A stretch of 64,000 bases of DNA from Polychytrium aggregatum (GCF_025602895.1 NW_026516306.1:102750-166749), one strand, 5' to 3'; counted from the first letter of the stretch, positions 23,078-36,906 are shown. The notes: generated by a model not told the origin, from the letters alone. Numbers and translations: made by a program.

Positions 23078-25829
23078 ATGAATAGTCCAGCTGCCCTTCG
23101 ACAACAAGTGTCGATCGGAGGGTTGCCCTCGCCGCATCGGCCCACCGGTAGCGACGGCAAGATTCAGAGCTCCGAGGGTGCGCTCACACGGCCGCGAGCT
23201 TCCAGCGTTCAACTCCAGCGTCTCTTTGAAAAATGGAAGCAAAAAGAGTCCGGAGAGGGCCCGGTCCCGGTCTCGGTACCAAACGTTGCCCTCCAGACTT
23301 GGGGAAGCTCGAGCTCGGCCGCCAGCTCATCATTCGCCCGCCAAAGGCGCTACTCGCATGGCGATCGGCGCCACAGCTTCGAGCGATATTCGAGCAAAGA
23401 GCATCATTCAAGCTCGGAGCGTCATTCTAGTGGCGATCGGCATTCGAGCGGCGATCGACTGCCCAGAGTCCCAACGATCACCAAATGCACTCCCGATGGC
23501 AATCTGGTCTGTCCGAGCGCCTTCCCACACATTTCGACCCGTCGTCGAGCCAGTGCCCCCGATAATATGCTGCCGGCCCTGGGTCTACTATCGGCTCCGC
23601 TACCGACCGTTGTGGGTGGTTTGTCGAGTGGGAGCCTCAGCAACGAGTCGTCTTCCAGCTCCCGGTCCAAGATCGGCCCAGACAGCTGGAGCAGCCTCGT
23701 TTCCGGGAAGTCGGATAACTCCAAAGCCGATACCTCGGCCTTCAGCTTCGAGGCATTTGGAACTACTTCGGCACGCTCCAGGTCAAGCAGCGTGGTTGAT
23801 ACCCGGCCTGTGGATTCAAAGGATTGGCCCAAGCTCGCATGCATTTCCAACCTCAAGGAGCCGATCCAAGTCTACCTAAGCAAGCGACTCAAGAACGACG
23901 ACACAATGAGTCCACATTGCCGGAGGTTCATTGCATGTATTCGCAGGTTGATGATGCTGCAGTGGTCAACGCGGCTCTTCCAGGAAGTCATCCAGTACGC
24001 CGACGACACCGATGCCCCTGAAACGCTTGCCATGAAATGGGAGGGCATGATCAATACGGCGTCCGTCAAGAGCTTGATGACCAAGCCGAGGTTCATGTGG
24101 GCTGACAGGGACTGGATGCGTCTCCGGACTATTTTGGAAGGACTTCCTGGCTGGACCATTCAGTTTCCAGCGGACGTACGGGACCTGTTGATCAACTGCG
24201 TATCGCTCGAGAGTCATCGAAAGGGGGCAACACTGATTCGAGCCGGACAATCTGCTCTGAACTTTTATGTTCTCATCAACGGAAAGGTCAGTTGGTGTAT
24301 CGATCCAGCCATTTCATTCGACTGTGGGGTCTCTTGTGTCGATATGTCAGATCATGTCTTGCTCGGCTTACAAACCTGCGAGCGGCTGCTTCTCGTTTGG
24401 CACCTCCAAAGTGGACACATCGATTGGGCCGAGCGACTGGCTCCTCTGACGCCGCAGTTTTCTGTTTCTCATCATGGCATGGCTTGATGTCGCTTGTCTG
24501 AACCCAGTGTGAATCCAAAGCACCCGACAGCTTGATTGTACGGCAATACGCTCCGGGCGACGTCATAGGCAAGGACGAATTTCTGGCCGCTGAGTGCAAG
24601 GTACAATCGCAGGCACAGTCATATATTTGGGCAGGCTTGCAGGGCAGCGATCAAGAATCTAAACTAAGGACTGCAACCGATTTAACAGACGCTCGCTAGG
24701 AAGGAGACGGTAACATGCCTCATGAACTGCGAGTTCGCCAGCGTTTCCAGCGCCGACTACTTTGAAGTCATAGCCGAAGCCAAGCAAACCAAGGACATGT
24801 TGATTGTCGAGCTGTTTGAGCGTCTGCCGCTATTCGAGGGCTGCTCGCGGGCCAATATCGAGTTTTTTGCATTTACCAGCGAAAGTGTGGTCTTTGATCG
24901 CAACCGAGTGATTGTAGCTGAAGGTATGGCCGTGAAATGCGATTGAGGCCCATGGCTTCTTGGTGGCTGCTTGGATCGAGCGAGGTCCGTTTCTTCGTCC
25001 GAACCCACTGCTGACTCCGGCACAGGCGGCGTCATCGACTCGATATTCGTGCTCCTGACGGGGTCCATCAAAGTATTCAAGGTCATCACAACCCAACAGA
25101 AGGGCGACACCATCACGATCGCGAACGAAAAGCCGCGCATCCAAAAACACGGCAGTTACAAGGAAACCATCGTCGACATTGTTGCCCTGAACTCGGGCGA
25201 CACCTTTCCGCATGCGGATCCGAGTGCGCCGCTGCCAGCAGGAGCATCCTATGTAGTCTCCGGCAGCTCCAGTTCCGAATGCCTCCGAATCGACCTGGTA
25301 TGCACCAGCAACCTTGATATTCTCCTACGCTGTCTTGACAGGTCATCGGACCCAGCCGGCAGAGTCGAGCATGAGTCAAGCGTCGCCCGCACTCAGTTAT
25401 CGTCCGCTTCTGTTCCAGGCGCGAATCAGGGAAGGGCCTCCTGAAATCCGGGTCAGGCTCGCTGATCTCTTCAAGACCTTTTCTTCCGACATCATCGGTA
25501 TCGAGCAAAGTCTCTGTTCCAAGCAAAACTGGGAGCTGTACAAAAAGCAGGTTATCCGAGACGTTCTCCCAAGCCCCGACGACTCTAGCGATCGATCCAG
25601 TCTTCCGCGCCTGCCTAGTTTAAACGAAGGTGTAGATCGAAACAGCCTCAGCAGGAGAAGTCGGCGCTCCACGACTGGGGCAGCCGTCGAGACTTCGACT
25701 CTGTCGCCTCACCCACCGCAACAGGGCTCTCCGAATGACTGTGGAACATGGCCACGACGAAGACGCTCGACGACAGAGCCGCCAAAGTCCCCAAGGGACA
25801 GTGCATTCCTGCCGCCTCTGGTGCCATAA
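23078..25829 (+). CDS. Tandem cyclic-nucleotide-binding-domain protein, copy 2
   Basis: Predicted 739 aa from exons 23078-24286, 24508-24600, 24689-24923, 25026-25297 and 25419-25829. The layout equals copy 1: a Ser/Arg-rich disordered N-terminus with runs of RHSSGDRHSS, a helical block (LMMLQWSTRLFQEVIQY), a first beta-roll (KGATLIRAGQSALNFYVLING, then YAPGDVIGKDEF) and a second beta-roll (NRVIVAEGG, SIFVLLTGSIKVFKV). Intron phases (0,0,1,0) are identical to copy 1, showing tandem duplication. The phosphate-binding GE of copy 1 is GK here, so ligand binding by the first domain is doubtful. The C-terminal helix (VRLADLFKTFSS) aligns with that of copy 1. The stop lies 112 bp from the convergent golgin gene. 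Confidence 0.8.
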
Positions 25830-25941
25830 GAACGCGACGTGTAAATCCATTCATACAACTAGGGCTACTGTGGAGGCAGCAATAGAACAGTTATGTAGAG
25901 CTTCGATACAAGGATGATGGGTACTCGTTCCATGTCACGGA

Positions 25942-28900
25942 TCAAAAGAATCCAAAATTATAGCTGGTCAGGGGCTGTTCTTGACTTGATGCCACTGCTT
26001 TCTTGAGCCTAGAATCGAGCCGATGAATATATTTGCGTGAGCGATCCGTACGTGGCTGCACTGTCTGTCTGCATATTTGACATGTGCCCTGGATACTAAT
26101 CATCGACTCCTCCGTGGGCCTACCTTGCCACCTCCTCAGACGAAAGATGGAGCAGATTCGATATGACTGGGATCAAGGGCTGAGGGAAGCATCAGTAACT
26201 CAAGTTGCTGACAGACAACCAAGCGGCCGCCACCGGGCGCAGATATAGCAACGCCCTCGAACGAACACCATGCGCCTCGCGCAATCACTCTCCCAACACG
26301 AACAGTACCCAGTCTCTGTGATTAGTACACGCGGGCCAGAAATACAAACCTCTCGGGCTTCGGACTCCAGAAATGACATGACGATATTCTTCAGGTATTC
26401 GCCACTGAGATTCTGCCTCTTCTCGAACCGATCCAACCTTCGCAACTCTTCCTTTAGGACCTATTGAATAGCGAGCACAGCAAGTTCAGTCACCACATAT
26501 ACTCGGCGGAACTTGGACAGGAGCACCCATGCTTCCTTGGTTGTGGGGGGGGGGAGGAGACCAGGGCAGCGACATACCGCTTCTTGATTCGTCAGTTGCT
26601 TGACGGTCGTTTCACTCTCATTGAGTAGTTCGGCCATTTGTTCCAACTGGAGCTCAAGCTCCTTTTCTTTGAATGACTTTGATGTGTTCTTGAAGGAGCT
26701 GTTGGGGGTGTTGATGGAGACGCTGAGGAGATCCAACAACGATGACGAGGCTGACAAGCAAGGCGACGAAAGGGTCGGATTTTTAGCATCATACATTATG
26801 CTTGATAGCGCGACTGCGGTCGGCTTATGATCCATGCAGAGCGCCACATTCGCCAGTATGGCTGCGTGGAGACTCGACACGCACAAGCACGTGCTCAATA
26901 AATCCGATACCTGTGTTCATTCTTTCGCTTGTGGTATCATCCAGGTGGCCGTTCGGGTCTCTATAGTCGACTGGAGAAGTCACGATGGACGAGCCGCGAG
27001 ACAAGTCACCTCCCTGTGGCTCTGGGACAGATACGGCAGCGGCGTTGGGTGCAGATTGAAGGTCCAGGAGCTGCTTTGCCTGGCGCTCGTGCTGTTTGCG
27101 GAGAGCCGAGAGTTCGCTGCTGAGGGTCTGAGTGAATCGCCGGTGAATCGCCGGTGAATCGCCGGTGAATCGAAGGGTGAGAAGATGCTCAGACAGTGCG
27201 CCAATACAGCAAGTCGTATCTAGATAGAAGCAACGTGGGCTTGGGCAGCCAGTTGCAGCAGGAAGCAGATATACGCCCGGTAACGATGCGAGATGGATCC
27301 AGCGTGGGAACAGCGCCGGGCCATGGCCAAATACCTCAGATATTCGCTCCAACGATTCGTATTCGGCCGTTTTTTGCGCAAGCTGCTCCTCCAGTTGCTC
27401 CTGGAGCTGCACAAACCCTTGTTTCGTGGCAGCGATATCGGCTTCCATTGTTGCTTGGGCTGCGTCATGTTCTGGCCACCACGGGAGGAGTCTGAGTCTG
27501 TGATTCGTGAAGCCAGTCCCAAAGTATCTCGGAAGCAGCAAGGCAGACACATACCTCCCGCGAACCTTTCGTTCTGCTGTGATAAATCATTGATCTTCTC
27601 GTTTAGGCGCGCTATGTGTAGACTTGCCGAATGGAGCTCGTCTGTCAGTTTGCTCGCCTTGGCCTCGAGAAACTGCGCTCTTGTTGATGCTGCATTGGCA
27701 TCCTCCTCAAGCGCTTGGATTTGGACGTTGGCGTGAGAGAGTCTGCTCAGAGCGGCGCTGTCGTTTGTCGCACGATTATAGCAGAATCCGTATCAGTACG
27801 GCATGGCCGATCAGAGTCCAACTACGACGGACGGATATCACGCCGGGGCTCGAGCCGGAGGCGGCCACTGCTGCTCATACGTTTTGGTGACCTCGAGATC
27901 CAGTTTGTCCTGTTCCAGTTCTGCAATACGCGCTTCCGACGACGACCCGCTGATTGCCTTTTGCAGCGCAACGTGTGCCCTGTTCTTATAGCTGGAGAAT
28001 TCGGTTTTGAGGTCGGCGAGCTCCTGCTTAGTGACCAAGTAGTCCTTTTCCTAGTTCCGCACAAGCCATGGTTTCAGTGTGGTGAGTAAAATCGCCATGT
28101 CGTGGGCAGCACCAAAGCGGGATCCTGCAGCAAAGCGTCTGCATGATCGACACACGCAAAGGGAACTGCTGCCGATACGCTCATGCCGAGCACCGGCTCC
28201 ATCCACAGAGAGCTATGACTCATTCCAGCCACGATGTTTTGTGTTTGATAGCGGGCATCAAAGCGACGGCCGGACGCTTGGCAGGGGCATACGCCTGTCA
28301 GGCATGTCCACTTTGTAACTACTCGTACCAGCTGGATCTGGGATGCTTTCGCTGTTTCTTTCTCCAGAGTAACAGCCTGATCAAGCCTATCGACCGTTGC
28401 TGATGGGTGGTTGACGGCAGGGATCAGAAACATATGTGTGCATGAGGTGTACGCTGATTCACAACGGCCAAAGCAGTTGTACCTTTGAGCTCTGCATTTT
28501 CTTCCCGGAGCGACTCCAACTCCCTCTGTAGACATTGAGTCTGCGTATCCTTCTCCTGTGCAAGCGCCTCGCCTGTAGCGATCGTCTGTTTGTGCTCTGC
28601 AAGCGCTTTTGTCGCCGATGCCATCATGCCCTTCATTCGCTTCAGCTTTTCCTCGTACTCCTTGCGGATCCTGGCGTTGTCGGCTTGGCCCACGAAGATA
28701 GCAGGTGTGTGGATCAGGGCGCCGTTTGGGAATCCCAGCCCTTGCACCCATCCGGTCCAGAGGTGTGTGCGGACATTCATGACACTTACCTTTCTGCAAA
28801 GCCAGCTGCTCGGTGGCCTGGGCCAGCTCACTCGATCTTGCGGCGAGCTGCAGTTTGACATCGAGAATCTGACGGACAAGGAGAAGCCATCAGTGACGAT

Positions 28901-29474
28901 TGATGCTAGCGAGTCTGAACAGCTTCCAGCCTGGAAGGCGGGAACAGAGTGAGAGAGAAAGACAGCGTTGCTTGGAGCGGCAGCCGATAGGCCCCACTAG
29001 CGTACCTGCTCCTCAACCGAAAATTGGATTTCCATGGCTTTTGCGGCTAGCATGCCGACCGAAGCTGATGCCAAAGCTAACTCTGGGGCCTGGACTGGCT
29101 CATTGCCGTGCGCCGGCCCGGCATCTTGGACAGGCTCGCTGGGCCGTGGTGTTTCAGCACGCTGCGCTGGTTGAACTTTCGCTGAGGACTCGGCGGCCCT
29201 GGTGGATTCGATATCCGGGATTGCCTCAGCTTCCACTCCGGGTACAGCATCCTGTGCGTTCTGAATGTCAGGCAACGGCCCTGGTTCCTCCTCGGAAACG
29301 TCGATCCCTGGCAGTGGGTGGCTATATGGAAGGAGGGACGATGGAGGTGGTTGGCGAGGAGCTGCTGGATGCCAAGTCTCCGAGAACGGCCAGTACATAC
29401 GATACACTAGCCTCGGGCAAGGCTTCGTCATCTGGGGTCTTGGCTGCGGACGACTCTGGCGTGGGCTCGCTCAT
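25942..29474 (-). CDS. GRIP-domain golgin (634 aa)
   Basis: A coiled-coil tether of the trans-Golgi. Thirteen exons read downward: 29474-29408, 29307-29006, 28868-28790, 28683-28483, 28399-28329, 28050-27881, 27757-27555, 27459-27335, 27127-26911, 26813-26578, 26460-26350, 26179-26124, 26008-25942. All phases agree. Residues 1-120 are acidic and Pro-rich; about 125-560 is predicted coiled coil (RIRKEYEEKLKRMKGMM, ELEQDKLDLEV, GFVQLQEQLEEQLAQK). The C-terminus is a GRIP domain (about 573-625): GEYLKNIVMSFLESEARE and LIPVISNLLHLSSEEVA, with the invariant Tyr at about 579 that contacts Arl1-type GTPases in known GRIP proteins. The exon 1 donor (gtgtat) is weak. A second, larger GRIP golgin lies 12 kb away. 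Assignment to a golgin subfamily was not attempted. Confidence 0.85.
27132..27172. repeat. 11-bp tandem repeat in golgin intron 8
   Basis: Nearly four copies of gtgaatcgccg lie just upstream, on the minus strand, of the exon 9 acceptor. Confidence 0.8.
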
Positions 29475-29972
29475 GGTGCGGGCCAGATTCAGGAGCGGCG
29501 CTGCTGCTGTCGGTGCGATGGGATGCACTGCGGTGCGATGTGGTGCGATGTGGTGCGATGTGGTGTGATGCGACAGAGCGAGGGGTTGATCAGGAACTGC
29601 GATTGCCTTTGCCCGCTTTGTGGCTGCATCTGCGACACGGCCCGACCAGGATGTGGCATGTTGTGGCCGGCCAGCGTAAAGCCGGGAGCGATATTGGCTC
29701 GAGCCGGACGCCCTCTCGGTGCCAGCGAGAATCAGGCGAGAGCCACGCGAGAGCTGCACGAGAAGCCGCCGGCTTCCCACACCGATTTCGATCCAGTCGT
29801 CTTGTGGCAACCAAGCATCCGTTCGCATCCTCGATCTCGCAAAACATCACCCGCCTGCCCGCCTGCCCTTCCCGGCCCCAGCTCCCCTGCCCGCACAGCA
29901 GCCTCGACTCCCTTTCCTCTTGTTTAAATAACCCGCCGCTCCCCTTGCTCCCCATTGCACGAAGCCAGTTTG
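29475..29972. promoter_or_regulatory. Divergent promoter, golgin / Nudix-CCCH-W2
   Basis: 498 bp between divergent starts. A TATA-like tttaaataa at 29923-29931 lies about 45 bp before the plus-strand ATG. A 10-bp repeat (29531-29570) sits nearer the golgin start. Reading frames across the repeat are artefacts. Confidence 0.5.
29531..29570. repeat. 10-bp tandem repeat (GGTGCGATGT)
   Basis: Four near-perfect copies, the last with one change. It lies 57 bp upstream of the golgin ATG, so it could affect that promoter. Confidence 0.85.
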
Positions 29973-32900
29973 ATGGAGATCTCCCAGTATGCTTCTTTGC
30001 TCATCTACAGATTCAACCGGAACACCATCGAGTTTTTGTTAGTTAACGACTCCTTCTCGAACAAGCGTCACTGGTCGCCGCCACGAGGCAAGATCATTGG
30101 CCAAGAAGACCCGCTTCCCTGTGCCCTCCGCGAAGCCATTAACTTGACCGGGCTTTCCCACAAAGACCTAATTCTGGCCGACACCCAGAGCCTGACTCCG
30201 GCCCACCTGTTCAAAGAAAGCCCCTCCTCACCCTCGCCTTCCGCCCTCCGTCTCGAGATCAAGGTAGGTCCTGCTGAGGCCGGCTCTCTGACTGCCAAAC
30301 TCAGGGCCGTTGGGTCCTCGCTCCGCGGCATCCGATCGGACCAGCTTATCTCGCGGTTTTTGATCTTGTCGCAGTATCTCTCCGGTGCCAACCGCCCCAA
30401 GTCCGTCGTCCACTTTCTCGCACAAATCTCCCCAAATGCCCACATTCATCCAGGCGGCCTGGCCGGGCTGCACTTTGCTTGGCTCCCGCTCCAGCAGGTA
30501 GGCGGTCGTGTGGCCAACTCTGTCCGCTTTGCTGCATTCGGCATCGTCCAGCGGTCTGGCCAACCTGCGGAGCTGCGCCGTCGCTACGCCGTCGCTGCGA
30601 AGGCGATTATTTGACAAATCCAATGACTCACCGTCCGTCGATCCTGGGCGGAGGGCTATTCCAGGCTTGCGAAAAGTGCGTCTACAAGTCGATGCAGGAT
30701 GTTCTCCGTCATGCACACACCTTTATCGAGGAGAAGCGGCCCAAATCGACCTCGTCTCCCCCTGCTCGTGCTCCTTTGGCCTCCGCTGGCGCTGGCACCG
30801 GCCCTGCGTCTGGTGGCGCCATGAACTCACCGACATCGTCGCTTCCCCTCAACCTCCAACGACTGCAACTCGAGCGATCGTCCCGTCAAGATCGAGGTGG
30901 TGATAGCCACAGCCCACGAAGGTCGGAGCGCTCCGTCAATAGCCGTGAGCACGTATTTGCCCCGAATGGCGTGCATCCCAAGAGAACTTCGCAGGATGAA
31001 CGCCCGACTTTGCCTCAGTCCGAGACTCGTGGTGGCAGCGGCCACGCCAAACAGCGCTCGGGAAAGGAACCAGTCCACGAGGCCGATGCCCCGCTGTACA
31101 AGACCCGTCTCTGCGAGCGGTTTGAAATCGAAGGCAACTGCCCATACGGCAGCCACTGCACCTTTGCCCATGGCACGGTAAGTCGCTTCTTGCAGCGTCA
31201 ACAATGGAGAATGGACAGGCTTGTAACCGTCCATGGACAAATGTCTGTTGTTTATTGGACCCTTGCTGGAGCTCGCCTGTGCGTTTGCATAGTCGACGTG
31301 CGTATTCATGCCTCTTCTCCCCTCCTGGTCTCAGATCGAACTGCGCGACCGCAAGACTTTTGGTGGCGAGACGGACAAGAAGGAGGGTCCCGAGAACCCA
31401 CTCTACAAAACCAAAATGTGTGAGCGATATCTGAACGACGTGGGTATCTCTACATCGACGTTCTTAAATGTGCTCGTGTTCTTTAGTTGCCAGCCTGCTG
31501 ACCAGATGCTTTTCATCCTGCTCCTTTCTCAGAACTTTTGCCAGGTACCGCAGCACGGCTCGAGGCTTTGTTCATGTTTTAGTTGTCCGAGGGCAGTGTG
31601 TATGCCCGAGATTGTGTTGCCTGATCCCGGGTGATCGCACCAACTGCTCTGTTCCTGGTCTGGCCATGGGCAAAGTTGATTTGCTGGCGGATCATTTGAC
31701 TAACGGCATTGCAAACCTCTACCTGCCTTTGCCACAGTATGGCCCTCGATGTAACTTTGCCCATTCGTACGTAGAAGCTGTGTGGATTCTGTTGCTGCGT
31801 GGATTCGGTTGCTCCATGGCTGTAACGCACAGCAGCTTACACATACTCTATCTTCCGTCCCTGTCATCGTATGATATCGCTGAACGGCTGCGCTGATACC
31901 AGGCCCGAGTAAGTGGTCTGTTGGATAGATGACGCAGCGCCAAGTACGTCCGTCTTCGCCGTCCTTGCGTTTCGCTGATCCTTGCCACCATTGTACTCTA
32001 CCAGGGAGCTCCGCGTACGACAGTCTGCGACCCCGACCGCCTCTGGCATCAATGGAGACCCGTCTCTCGCTCTGCCCACAGAAGGACCGCTTCGGCGAGA
32101 GCGCCACGCCACACATGATCGCAAACCCACCCACGACCGCAAGCCGTCGCACGGCGACTCCAAGGATGCCGTCGAGAGAATCCATGATCCTGAGCGGAAG
32201 TCGTCCTCTGACCCAGCGGACTCTGAGCGACCAAAGGAAACCCTGGCGACCCATACCTCCCCGTAAGCGCCAGCAGCTGCAGACTTGTATCAGATGGTGT
32301 CGCATTGTTGGAGTGTCATCCGTCCAGTGCCAACGTTAATTCTTGCGTCCCGGCTCTGCACAGGCTTGCTGAGCGATCAGGCTCAGGTAAAGGCTCACCA
32401 ACGTCGGTCAGTGGTGGCGCTGGCTTTGGTGCCGGTCATGGTCATGGGACGGCCCATCCGCCGCATCCCAAGCCGCAAGCTATCAAGATCCAGGAGATCG
32501 GCCTCTCGTCGAGTCTGGGATTGCCCCACGCTCATCATTCCCGCGCGACAACACCCGAGCCGCGCGAAGAGCATAAGCAGTGGCTCAATCTCAAGGAGGT
32601 AACTAGACTTGCGCTCACGTTGCGGCGTGGCCTCTCGGGTGTGGAAACTGATAGCCATGTGTGGACACACACTCATCCGCAAACGCCTCAAACACCAGGA
32701 CACAAACGATAAGGCGTGGATGAAGGTTGTTGACATCAGCGAAAGCGATGTGCAGATGCTCCAGGCAGTGTAAGTGCGCACATACTGCTGCTCTTATCGC
32801 TATAGTGCAGAAAGGCGCCTCGATGTGTGGGCCCATGCGCCTGACAACACCGGTCGCTGTGATCTTGCAGGAAAAAGGCCAGTGATAAGCCGACTGTGGA

Positions 32901-33508
32901 CAAGAACGAGGCGGCAGAGGCCAGTCTTGTGAAGGAGTTTTGCGATCAGGTCAAACCCATACTCTCAAGGAGTGGAGACAGTGCTGCCGATATTGCAGCC
33001 CAAGTCAAGCACATCACTCGCTTCGAGTTCCGCCACGATCTCCCCAAGCAGAAGCTGCTCAACGTGCTCGTCCGCGGGATCTTTGAGGACTGCGACGGCA
33101 TCGTCAAAGTCGTTGCTGCCACTCAGCCCCTGTTCCAGAAGGTAGGTTGCTGTCCGCAGCGGTAGGCTTCACGCTCCTCCGACGAAGGGGCTGCATCAGT
33201 CGGGCTGACACATATCTTTTCCGTCCCATTCGTCTCACCCATCGACCCTACGCATCCAGTTCATCAACAGCGCTGCAGATCAGATGTGCCTGCTTCGCTC
33301 GTGGGAAAAGTTCCTCGCCCGGCCCACTGGCCAGCAGCACGCCAGAAAGGCGCCGGCGTTGTTCAAGCAGCTGTACGATCTGGATCTGATTGACGAAGAG
33401 GTGTTCCTGGAATGGTACGGCGCCCAGGGCGACAACGACGTGAGGGCCAAGTGTAAAGCCTTTGCGGAATGGCTCCAGACTGCCGAGGAAGAGTACAGCT
33501 CCTCGTAG
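29973..33508 (+). CDS. Pseudo-Nudix / tandem CCCH zinc finger / W2 domain fusion protein
   Basis: Predicted 720 aa from twelve exons: 29973-30263, 30375-30497, 30665-31177, 31335-31439, 31533-31544, 31738-31766, 31903-31908, 32005-32262, 32364-32598, 32699-32769, 32871-33141, 33260-33508. Residues 1-165 match Ap4A-hydrolase Nudix proteins (HWSPPRGKIIGQE, RPKSVVHFLAQ), but the Nudix box ends REAINLTGL, so two catalytic Glu are Asn57 and Leu58. Exon 3 carries both the last Nudix helix and the first finger, proving the fusion. Fingers are C288-x8-C-x5-C-x3-H307 and C338-x8-C-x5-C-x3-H357, each led by YKTRL or YKTKM as in TTP/Zfs1 proteins that bind AU-rich mRNA. Residues about 560-720 are an eIF5/5MP-type W2 domain (VFLEWYG, AFAEWLQTAEEE). 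Inferred role: mRNA-specific translation or decay control. Exons 5 (12 nt) and 7 (6 nt) are microexons. Confidence 0.82.
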
Positions 33509-34255
33509 AACCTCGGAGCCTGCAACAGTCGTGGTCGCCGCTGTGATGAACGGATTCTGCGCACAGCCGCGGTGCTCCTGGACTTGATGTCCGCTGCTGT
33601 ACTGGGCTGCGAGCACAGCACCCCACGTGAAACAGGATGCCCAGTGACGATCGTCGGCAACCGGATGGGAATGCACGATCGTCGGCAACTGGATGGGAAT
33701 ACACAGTCATCCATCACCCTCCATGACAGGTGGATCCTCGGTACCATAGGCGCTGCGACATCGCGGCATGCGGGATCGCTGGATCTCGGCGTTGCCGCAA
33801 CCCGGCCGCTCGCCACATCAGCGCGGCCCGTCTGCGGGACTTGTCCCTTTCGCCTTCTGTCCCGCATGTCCGCACGTCCATCCCAGCGCCCGCACCATGT
33901 CCCCGCTCGTCCATTCCCCACTCGCTCCGGCGGACCTCGGCTGGGACCGACGTGTCCGCGTCACGGGATGCTGCGCAGTTCACAAGATAAGAGCCCGTTC
34001 TGGCCACCAGATCAGGCCGCAACAGATCATCTCGATCGCCGCCCAACGTCGCCCAGGTCATCGCTTCGACGCCCGTCGCCAGTTGCCTACCCAGGTTTGC
34101 ATCTTTCGGAGCCACCCCTGCTGTCCGTCCGCTGTTGCCTTCGGTGCAGAGCCGCACCCGCCCCCTTGAAGCCGGTCTCTAATCTCCTGCTCCCATCTGC
34201 CTTAGCCGCCGCTGTTGACCCTCGCTCTCCTGCACAAAAGCACCAGTCTGTCACC
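33509..34255. other. Intergenic spacer with 28-bp duplication
   Basis: 747 bp before argininosuccinate lyase. It holds one tandem 28-bp duplication (33647-33702). The lyase frame stays open upstream to 33572, but that stretch is not protein-like and is treated as 5' flank. Confidence 0.5.
33647..33702. repeat. 28-bp direct tandem duplication
   Basis: Two adjacent copies (33647-33674 and 33675-33702) starting acgatcgtcggcaac, differing at two positions. Confidence 0.85.
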
Positions 34256-36284
<2,029 letters not shown>

Positions 36285-36621
36285 CTACCCTGTGGCAACC
36301 AGCGCAACCAGGAGTGGGCACCCTCTGAGACGGAGTGGTGTCGTCGAAAGATGGTTCGATTGGCGCCGTTGCCCTAAGCAGCCGAGAATCCAAGTGCCGA
36401 AGGACCAGCCTCCGGCTGTTGTTCCTAGTAAATACTTCAATATCATTTGGTCCACTCAGTGGTTCAATCTGGCAATCCGCCGCCCGAGCTGACCAGATCC
36501 AGTCGGCGATCAGCCGAGCCAGAGTCGCAAGGGTGTTGTAGCTTTATTGCCATTCTCAAGAGTCATGAGGGTACGTACGGACAAGGACAAATCAAGGACA
36601 AACCAAGTCCGCTGCGACCAA
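36285..36621. other. Intergenic spacer
   Basis: 337 bp between the lyase stop and the end of a small minus-strand reading frame. No gene, repeat or clear terminator was recognised. Confidence 0.4.
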
Positions 36622-36906
36622 CTAGACTCGGAATTGATTCAGAAGTGCCTGCAGCTCGGCCAGTTTGTCTTCGACCAGCTTCCTCTTTGCCTCGGGGATC
36701 TCCAGCATCACATCCTCGCCGGTTTCGTCGTCGCGCATGGTGAACCGCCGCCCGCCGGCATCGGCTGGAGCTCGTGCCAGAGGAGTCTGCGGCAACATCA
36801 GGCGTTCGTAGTTGATTTTGGGAGTCTCTGGAACGACAGGCTGCTTGCGCTGCTGCTGCTGCTGCACGGGGCTTGTCGGTACTGGCAAAGCGGTAGGCTG
36901 GGCCAT
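36622..36906 (-). CDS. Small uncharacterised protein or terminal exon (94 aa)
   Basis: Family not recognised. The frame starts MAQPTALPVPTSP, contains a short glutamine run (five Q), then the motif PETPKINYERLMLPQTPLAR, and ends in a charged helix KRKLVEDKLAELQALLNQF. Composition and the strong C-terminal helix suggest real coding sequence. The upstream frame stays open, so it could be the last exon of a longer gene that also uses 37210-37334 and 37390-37740. No phase-compatible joining was found. Confidence 0.4.
   Translation of the reverse strand: MAQPTALPVPTSPVQQQQQRKQPVVPETPKINYERLMLPQTPLARAPADAGGRRFTMRDDETGEDVMLEIPEAKRKLVEDKLAELQALLNQFRV

Noticed and set aside
29973-30614. A stand-alone Nudix gene ending at 30614 without splicing
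   Set aside because: Reading through leaves a non-homologous insert and loses the C-terminal helix. Splicing at 30264-30374 and 30498-30664 restores Nudix homology and leads directly into the zinc-finger exon.
33572-34255. In-frame N-terminal extension of argininosuccinate lyase
   Set aside because: The stretch is Arg/Pro/Ser-rich, not protein-like, and the family starts at the MAQLWGGRF methionine.
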